From contig JBGVMW010000064.1 of assembly GCA_045125095.1 (NCBI GenBank), forward strand, positions 1 to 10,701: a stretch of 10,701 bases of DNA, given 5' to 3'. Positions 6,110 through 10,701 of this stretch are shown here, in pieces; the stretch's first letter is position 1, and each line of letters opens with the position of its first letter. Source of the stretch: JBGVMW01 sp045125095 (GTDB taxonomy: Bacteria; Bacillota; Clostridia; Lachnospirales; Lachnospiraceae). Position numbers and translations under genes: made by a program. Under the pieces are notes generated by a model that worked only from the letters and a program-made list of their open reading frames with translations, did no database searches and was not told where the DNA came from.

Positions 6110-7696
6110 TTAATTATAGACAACAACCACGTCTTTTTCCTGAATTGTTGTTTTTCCGCTTGGGATTATATTTTCCTCTCCTCGCTTAATAACAGCAATC
6201 AACACATTTTCCGGGAGATTCAAGTCTCGAATGCTCTTACCACACCAGTTATGACGTTTATCAATCTCTATTTCTTCTAATTGAATATCGCTTTTACCAC
6301 GATAAGCAGGCACATTTAAGATCAGATTATCCTCTGCTAAAATCACAGTATCTCCTCTTGGAATAATCGTTTCTCCATTACGTTTAATCATGAGCGCCAG
6401 CGCACCTGTTGGCATGGTCACATCCTGTATCATCTTATTTACCCAATTGTGTCCTACCGGTATGTACATGCGCATTAATGTCATTGTTTCTTCATCCTGG
6501 TAATCATTAAATGTCTTTCTGACATCAGATTCCTCATCAATCATATCTAACTTCTTTGACAGCAAAGGAAGCAGGGAACCCTGCACACCTACAGAAAGCA
6601 ACGCTACAAGAAATACAATATGGAAAATATCATGATCTAATGACACACCACTTGCAATGATTAAGATTGCAAATACAATGGAGGAAGCCCCTCTTAATCC
6701 TGCAAAAGAAACCAGCATACATTGTTTGTTTGTCGCCTTGAAAGGTTTTAACAATAGAAATACTGCAATCGGTCTTGAAACGAATAAAAGGAATGCAGCC
6801 ACAAGCACTGCAGTTCCTGCCATTGGTACCATCATATGTGGTGTTGCCAGTAATCCTAACAGGAAGAAGATAAGAATCTGGGCAAAATTCGTTACACCGT
6901 CGAAAAAATGTACCAGTACCGTTTTGTTTCCAATCTTACTGTTACCAAGGATAATACCTGTCAAATACACACTTAGGTATCCATTTCCATGAAATAAAAT
7001 AGGAAGGGCATAGGAAATAATTACAACTGCAATAATAAATATGGTATCCATTCCTTCGCTTACAATGCTACATTTCTTCAAAATAAAAATAGCAAAAAAT
7101 GCCATTACCACACCGAAGAATACGCCAATTGCAATCTGCATAAGGAACATCAGACATACATTCTGTCCATCTCCCTGTAAAAGACTGATACCAATAATCG
7201 TAAGCAGATACGATACCGGATCATTACTACCACTTTCAATTTCTAAAAGGGAAGCTGTTCCATCCTTCAAGGACAGCTTTCTCGTTCTTAAAATGGAAAA
7301 CACAGAAGCTGCATCTGTACAGCTTAACACAGCACCTACGAGAAATCCTTCTACAAAAGAAAACTTCAGCACGAACACACAGAACGCTGTGGTAAGCATT
7401 GCTGTTACAAGCACGCCAACAGTCGATAATATAACAGAACGTGCGGCCACAGGTTTTGCAGCCGACCACTTTGTACCGAATCCACCATAGAACATAATAA
7501 ACATCAATGATATGGAACATACCCGCTCTGTCAAATCATAATTTTCAAACGAAAAATGAAAAATACCATCTACGCCACACAACAACCCGACTGCGATAAA
7601 CAACAGCAGAGATGGTGCGCCAAACCGCTCAGATAAGCGGTTTGCCAAGACACAAATTAAAATAATTACACCAACTACTAATAATACATCATCCAA
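6110..7696 (-). CDS. CPA1-family potassium (or sodium)/proton antiporter with two RCK_C domains
   Basis: This 528-residue inner-membrane protein exchanges K+ or Na+ for protons, for cytoplasmic ion and pH balance. Residues 1-380 form about a dozen hydrophobic segments. The transport-site signature is SCTDAAS (125-131) plus ESGSNDP (154-160), the latter carrying the conserved ND pair (N158, D159). A linker of about 25 residues leads to two tandem cytoplasmic RCK_C (TrkA-C) modules at about 405-463 and 474-528, with matching IKRNGETIIPRGDT and IKRGEENIIPSGKT stretches, which probably bind a regulatory ligand. This layout matches NhaP2/CvrA-type potassium/proton antiporters. The start is a TTG at 7696-7694. 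Its AAAGGGA (7712-7706) overlaps the folD stop, indicating translational coupling. Ion preference cannot be read from the sequence. Confidence 0.9.
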   Translation of the reverse strand: MDDVLLVVGVIILICVLANRLSERFGAPSLLLFIAVGLLCGVDGIFHFSFENYDLTERVCSISLMFIMFYGGFGTKWSAAKPVAARSVILSTVGVLVTAMLTTAFCVFVLKFSFVEGFLVGAVLSCTDAASVFSILRTRKLSLKDGTASLLEIESGSNDPVSYLLTIIGISLLQGDGQNVCLMFLMQIAIGVFFGVVMAFFAIFILKKCSIVSEGMDTIFIIAVVIISYALPILFHGNGYLSVYLTGIILGNSKIGNKTVLVHFFDGVTNFAQILIFFLLGLLATPHMMVPMAGTAVLVAAFLLFVSRPIAVFLLLKPFKATNKQCMLVSFAGLRGASSIVFAILIIASGVSLDHDIFHIVFLVALLSVGVQGSLLPLLSKKLDMIDEESDVRKTFNDYQDEETMTLMRMYIPVGHNWVNKMIQDVTMPTGALALMIKRNGETIIPRGDTVILAEDNLILNVPAYRGKSDIQLEEIEIDKRHNWCGKSIRDLNLPENVLIAVIKRGEENIIPSGKTTIQEKDVVVVYN

Positions 7697-7710
7697 ATAA
7701 TCACATCCCT

Positions 7711-8547
7711 TTACTCTATCGTAGCAACACAGTTATACATTAACATAGCAATTGTCATCGGTCCAACGCCACCCGGTACTGGTGTAATCGCACCTGCAAC
7801 CGGCTCCACAGAAGCAAAATCTACATCACCGCATAATTTATTATTTTCATCCCGATGAATACCAACATCAATGACAGTAGCGCCTTCTTTCACATAAGTT
7901 GCATCTATCATCATTGGTTTTCCAATGGCTGCTACCAAAATATCAGCACGCTTTGCCACTTCCCTCAGATTCTTCGTTTTGGAATGGCATATGGTTACTG
8001 TACCATTCTCGCGCAATAACAATGCTGCCATTGGCTTACCTACAATATTACTTCTGCCTAGTACTACACATTCTTTTCCTTCTATTTCAATGCCGGAACG
8101 TTTCAAAAGCTGAATCACACCTGCTGGTGTACAGGACACAAATCCCTTACTTCCTACATTCAATGCACCTACATTCTGTTCATGAAAACCATCTACATCT
8201 TTTTTCGGGGAAATCGCTTGAATAATCTTATTATCATCGATATGCTTTGGAACAGGTAACTGTACCAGAATGCCATTTACACTGTCATCTCCATTTAACT
8301 TGTCAATCAAAGCCAGCAATTCTTCTTCTGTTGTTTCCTCTGGTAATTCATAAGATAAAGAACGAATTCCTATGTATTCACATGCTCTTTTCTTATTTCT
8401 AACGTATACACTGGATGCCGGGTCATTTCCCACTTGAATCACTGCCAAAGCAATTTCTTTTCCCTCTGCTTTATAGGAAGCCACTTTCTCCTTTAATTCA
8501 TCTTTAATTTCCTGTGAAATCCTTTTACCATCAATTAACTGTGCCAT
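7711..8547 (-). CDS. folD: Methylenetetrahydrofolate dehydrogenase / methenyltetrahydrofolate cyclohydrolase, FolD
   Basis: This bifunctional cytoplasmic enzyme of one-carbon metabolism interconverts 5,10-methylene-THF, 5,10-methenyl-THF and 10-formyl-THF, using NAD(P). At 278 residues it is of normal length. Family landmarks are all present: GNDPASSVYVRNKKRAC with catalytic Y48 and K52, GILVQLPVP (92-100) with Q96, PKKDVDGFH (114-122), the dinucleotide-binding GRSNIVGKP (164-172), TICHSKT (185-191), DVGIHR (227-232) and PVPGGVGPMTIAML at the end. The ATG at 8547 has AAGGAGGC upstream. It is the first gene of the leftward cluster, with an extended -10 promoter about 105 nt upstream. No folate riboswitch is recognisable in the leader. 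Confidence 0.97.
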   Translation of the reverse strand: MAQLIDGKRISQEIKDELKEKVASYKAEGKEIALAVIQVGNDPASSVYVRNKKRACEYIGIRSLSYELPEETTEEELLALIDKLNGDDSVNGILVQLPVPKHIDDNKIIQAISPKKDVDGFHEQNVGALNVGSKGFVSCTPAGVIQLLKRSGIEIEGKECVVLGRSNIVGKPMAALLLRENGTVTICHSKTKNLREVAKRADILVAAIGKPMMIDATYVKEGATVIDVGIHRDENNKLCGDVDFASVEPVAGAITPVPGGVGPMTIAMLMYNCVATIE

Positions 8548-8652
8548 GTCTGCCTCCTTATATCATCATATTATAATCATATTTTTTCTAATGCACCCAC
8601 ATTTTAACACACTCTGAAAAGAAATGGAAGTCACACCATAATTTCATTTCAT

Positions 8653-8661
8653 ATTATAACA
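8653..8661 (-). promoter_or_regulatory. Extended -10 promoter for folD and the leftward cluster
   Basis: The minus strand reads TGTTATAAT with the exact -10 TATAAT at 8658-8653 and an extended-10 TG. A good -35 is not seen (T-rich ATTTTT at the right spacing), so the extended -10 probably compensates. The leader before folD would be about 100 nt. Confidence 0.5.
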
Positions 8662-8684
8662 GGCATTTTCTTTTGAAAAATCTG

Positions 8685-8693
8685 TGTTATAAT
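8685..8693 (+). promoter_or_regulatory. Extended -10 promoter facing the sigma-factor operon
   Basis: The plus strand reads TGTTATAAT with the exact TATAAT at 8688-8693. Together with the folD promoter it forms an inverted pair (ATTATAACA...TGTTATAAT) around an A/T-rich centre. Transcripts would begin near 8700 and read through the 192-bp palindrome before reaching the sigma gene at 8976. The -35 is weak. Confidence 0.42.
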
Positions 8694-8724
8694 GAAACAG
8701 CGACAAGCTATCAATATATTTTTA

Positions 8725-8916
8725 GTGAATTGTCAGAATGGTTTGTGACAGATAGCTGTTTGCTACATCGTCTATATGTGACCCTCTGAAAACGTCGGCA
8801 CTTAGGCTGTGTATTTTACAGCCTTAGTGTCCGCTACGTTTGAAGGGAGCGAGAGCGCGTCAAATATAGACTATGTAGTAAGCAGGTATTTGCCACAAAC
8901 AATTCTGACAATTTAC
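8725..8916 (+). repeat. 192-bp imperfect palindrome, MITE-like dispersed repeat (copy 1)
   Basis: The ends are GTGAATTGTCAG (8725-8736) and CTGACAATTTAC (8905-8916), inverted with one mismatch. The arms stay complementary through most of the element to a central hairpin, CACTTAGGCTGT (8799-8810) with ACAGCCTTAGTG (8818-8829), one mismatch, 7-nt loop. The right arm carries about 13 extra G/C-rich bases (around 8847-8860). Bases 8723-8836 recur at 10588-10701 with only two differences. It has no plausible protein-coding content. In RNA it would fold into one long hairpin. It resembles a non-autonomous inverted-repeat element; the family is not identified. Confidence 0.8.
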
Positions 8917-8975
8917 AAATGGTCATCACTTTCGCAAACACCTAACAGTATAAACGAAGAAAGGAGAACACAATC

Positions 8976-9461
8976 ATGCAGTCAATGGATGAAATTTATC
9001 AAAACCACGCAAAAACGGTATATCGATATCTGCTGACTCTTACCCATGATAAGAATCTTGCAGAAGAATTGATGCAGGAAACCTTTTATCAGGCAATTCG
9101 TTGTAGTAATCAGTTTGATTATTCCTGCAAGGTATCCACTTGGCTGTGCGCCATTGCGAAAAAACAGTTGGCAACGTATCGCCGTAAGCATCCGCCAATG
9201 GAAGACTGGGAAGAAAATTGCGATACGTGGATACCATCAGCGGAAACAGATGCACTGTCGATGATGAATCATGTAGAGTTGATGAAGAAACTGCATGGAT
9301 GTCCGGAGCCTTTTCGAGAGATTCTATATTTAAGATTGTTTGGGAATCTATCATTTAAGGAAATAGGAGAGGTTTTTGATAAAACAGAAAACTGGGCAAG
9401 AGTGACATATTATCGCGGAAAAGAAAAATTGAGAGAGGAGTTAGAGTTAGATGGAAAATAA
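8976..9461 (+). CDS. ECF-family RNA polymerase sigma factor
   Basis: This 161-residue protein directs RNA polymerase to a small regulon, probably in response to an envelope or environmental signal. Region 2 spans about residues 7-72, with the typical DKNLAEELMQETF (25-37) and the STWLCAIAKKQL helix. Region 4 covers about 100-155, where SFKEIGEVFDKTENWARVTYYRGKEKLRE (127-155) is the -35-binding helix-turn-helix. There is no region 1.1 or 3, as expected for an ECF factor. The start at 8976 has AAAGGAG upstream (about 10 nt); an ATG three codons later is a less likely alternative. It overlaps the anti-sigma gene by 11 nt. The conserved region 4 in place of extra C-terminal domains argues for a simple sigma/anti-sigma pair. 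The target promoter was not found. Confidence 0.93.
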   Translation: MQSMDEIYQNHAKTVYRYLLTLTHDKNLAEELMQETFYQAIRCSNQFDYSCKVSTWLCAIAKKQLATYRRKHPPMEDWEENCDTWIPSAETDALSMMNHVELMKKLHGCPEPFREILYLRLFGNLSFKEIGEVFDKTENWARVTYYRGKEKLREELELDGK

Positions 9462-10425
9462 ATTAAAATGTGAAATTGTACAGGATTTGCTGCCATCTTA
9501 TGTGGATGGATTGACAAGTAATGTAACAAATGAGGAAATAAAGAGCCATATAGAAAGTTGTGAAATATGTAAAAATGTTTTAAGAAGAATGCAGGAACCG
9601 GAGCCGAAGCAGATAGAACCATCTCAGGTAGCGCAGATAGATTATCTGAAAAATACCAGAAAAAAATCAAATCGCGTGATCGTTATCAGTTTTTTAACAG
9701 CGGTGGTACTGATTGCAGTAGTACTTTTTATAAAATTTTATTGTGTCGGAAGTAACCTGTATTCAGAGTCCATAGTGTGTAATGTAGATGTAACCGGTTC
9801 CGAATTATCTATAAGTGGAACAGCAACAAACAGATCAATTGGCATTGCACACATTGCTTATGAAGAAGAAAATGGCGTAGTAACCATATCTGTGCGAGGA
9901 ACACTAGCCAGCCTGTTTCATAAAGGAGAGTTTCAGTCACAGTATACGTCTGCTAATGAAATATCGCAGGTACGATTGGGCGATAGGGTTATCTGGGATA
10001 AAGGCGTTCGTATTTCCGCTAATACATCTACACTTTATATGGAGAAAAATCCCTATGTAGGTGATATGAGCGCAAATATGAAAATTGCAATGCTGCTTGG
10101 CATACATGAAACATTGGGATATCATACACATGAGCTGCAAACTCAAAAAGAGCCTTATGGTTGGACACTGGTGTTAGAAAATACAATTTTTCGTGATGAA
10201 CAAGCACAGTTAGAAGAAAAAATGAAATCCTATGGCTATGTCATCCTTGCAACAGTGGAAAATTTAGGATATGTTATATTTGAGTATGATACCGAAGATG
10301 GGGAAAAAACACTGACCATAACCACACAGGATGCCACAACATTTGCTGGTCAGGACATTAAGTTATGCTATGATAGCCCGGCAGCACTCCAGAAACTTAT
10401 GGAGAAAGTAAAGTTACAGGATTAA
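9451..10425 (+). CDS. Membrane-anchored zf-HC2 anti-sigma factor
   Basis: This 324-residue protein probably holds the upstream sigma factor inactive at the membrane until a signal arrives. The N-terminal cytoplasmic part (1-45) carries KCEIVQDLLPSYVDG and the zinc motif H33-x3-C37-x2-C40 (HIESCEIC), typical of the anti-sigma ZAS/zf-HC2 domain. A proline- and glutamate-rich linker is followed by basic residues (RKKSNR) and one membrane helix at about 75-97. The remaining 225 residues are extracytoplasmic, with alternating polar/hydrophobic beta-rich sequence and no domain I recognise; this would be the sensor. The ATG lies inside the last codons of the sigma gene (4-codon overlap), and GAGAGGAG precedes it, so the two are translationally coupled. 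The signal sensed is unknown. Confidence 0.9.
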   Translation: MENKLKCEIVQDLLPSYVDGLTSNVTNEEIKSHIESCEICKNVLRRMQEPEPKQIEPSQVAQIDYLKNTRKKSNRVIVISFLTAVVLIAVVLFIKFYCVGSNLYSESIVCNVDVTGSELSISGTATNRSIGIAHIAYEEENGVVTISVRGTLASLFHKGEFQSQYTSANEISQVRLGDRVIWDKGVRISANTSTLYMEKNPYVGDMSANMKIAMLLGIHETLGYHTHELQTQKEPYGWTLVLENTIFRDEQAQLEEKMKSYGYVILATVENLGYVIFEYDTEDGEKTLTITTQDATTFAGQDIKLCYDSPAALQKLMEKVKLQD

Positions 10426-10589
10426 GATGATAGTGATGGTTCGCCATGCTATTTGCAAAACGATGTACTAGGAAATCACAACAGTTTATTGAAAAATGTA
10501 ATGCATAAAATTTTCAAAAATACAAATACTACTCGAAAATACTGCGACACAGATTAGGTGAAAGATAATTGCGAAACGCCAACAAGGTA
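10426..10589 (+). other. Intergenic region after the anti-sigma gene, no gene or clear terminator
   Basis: Only weak structures are visible: a 4-bp UUCG hairpin (ATGG-TTCG-CCAT) shortly after the stop, and a bulged inverted repeat TTGAAAAAT/ATTTTCAA. Neither has a T-tract. The palindrome that begins at 10590 may itself act as the transcript end. Confidence 0.5.
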
Positions 10590-10701
10590 GTGAATTGTCA
10601 GAATTGTTTGTGACAGATAGCTGTTTGCTACATAGTCTATATGTGACCCTCTGAAAACGTCGGCACTTAGGCTGTGTATTTTACAGCCTTAGTGTCCGCT
10701 A
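10590..10701 (+). repeat. Second copy of the palindromic repeat, cut by the window edge
   Basis: The copy begins with GTGAATTGTCAG and matches copy 1 over the visible 112 bp, in the same orientation, differing only at 10605 (T for G8740) and 10634 (A for C8769). Both differences agree with the complementary right arm of copy 1, so copy 2 looks less decayed. Both copies are preceded by TA. The left arm and central hairpin are present; the right arm lies outside the window. Confidence 0.85.

Noticed and set aside
8548..8652. Tetrahydrofolate riboswitch in the folD leader
   Set aside because: The leader is A/T-rich with none of the conserved riboswitch stems or loops.
8949..8954. TATAAA as a -10 box just before the sigma gene
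   Set aside because: No -35 at proper spacing, and transcription would start inside or after the ribosome binding site.
8809..9036. 75-codon plus-strand frame beginning in the central hairpin of the palindrome
   Set aside because: It starts at GTG inside the repeat, has no binding site and ends inside the sigma gene; it is repeat sequence, not a gene.
10490..10530. Terminator for the anti-sigma operon
   Set aside because: The inverted repeat TTGAAAAAT/ATTTTCAA is bulged, A/T-only and lacks a T-tract.
1..10701. CRISPR array, tRNA or rRNA gene
   Set aside because: No regularly spaced short repeats and no recognisable tRNA or rRNA sequence were seen on either strand.

Overview
The window looks like chromosome of a low-GC, Gram-positive anaerobe of the class Clostridia, most likely family Lachnospiraceae. 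This rests on strong AGGAGG-type ribosome binding sites, the style of the mobile-element genes, the Firmicutes-type TrmA-family 23S rRNA methyltransferase and the zf-HC2 anti-sigma factor. The genus assignment is inference; no rRNA or other marker is present.

Region A (1-4687) looks like one end of an integrated mobile element. A leftward operon carries a very small helix-turn-helix protein, a 55-residue basic protein and a 979-residue primase-helicase (archaeo-eukaryotic primase plus DUF927/AAA+ helicase). It then appears to continue off the left edge, where a ribosome binding site and ATG lie at bases 2-17. A possible 54-residue gene with a CxxC motif overlaps the 3' end of the primase in another frame. 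Facing this operon is a rightward gene for a zinc-finger protein (DUF6076-like) that ends at a strong terminator. The shared 151-bp intergenic region holds a good sigma-A promoter for the leftward operon and matching inverted-repeat operators. No integrase, relaxase or capsid gene is visible.

Region B (4688-4911) is a non-coding junction with short direct repeats. It separates the mobile element from Region C (4912-8547), a leftward housekeeping cluster transcribed folD, then a CPA1-type cation/proton antiporter with two RCK_C domains, then rlmD/rlmCD. The antiporter uses a TTG start whose ribosome binding site overlaps the folD stop.

Region D (8548-10701) has divergent extended -10 promoters, then a 192-bp near-perfect palindrome resembling a MITE, then an ECF sigma factor overlapping its membrane-bound anti-sigma factor. 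A second copy of the palindrome begins at 10590 and runs off the window, so the sigma/anti-sigma pair is bracketed by direct copies of the same repeat.

The most notable points are the bracketing palindromes, the dyad operators shared by the small regulator and the zinc-finger gene, the out-of-frame small ORF at the primase 3' end, and the hairpin over the start of the gene at the left edge.
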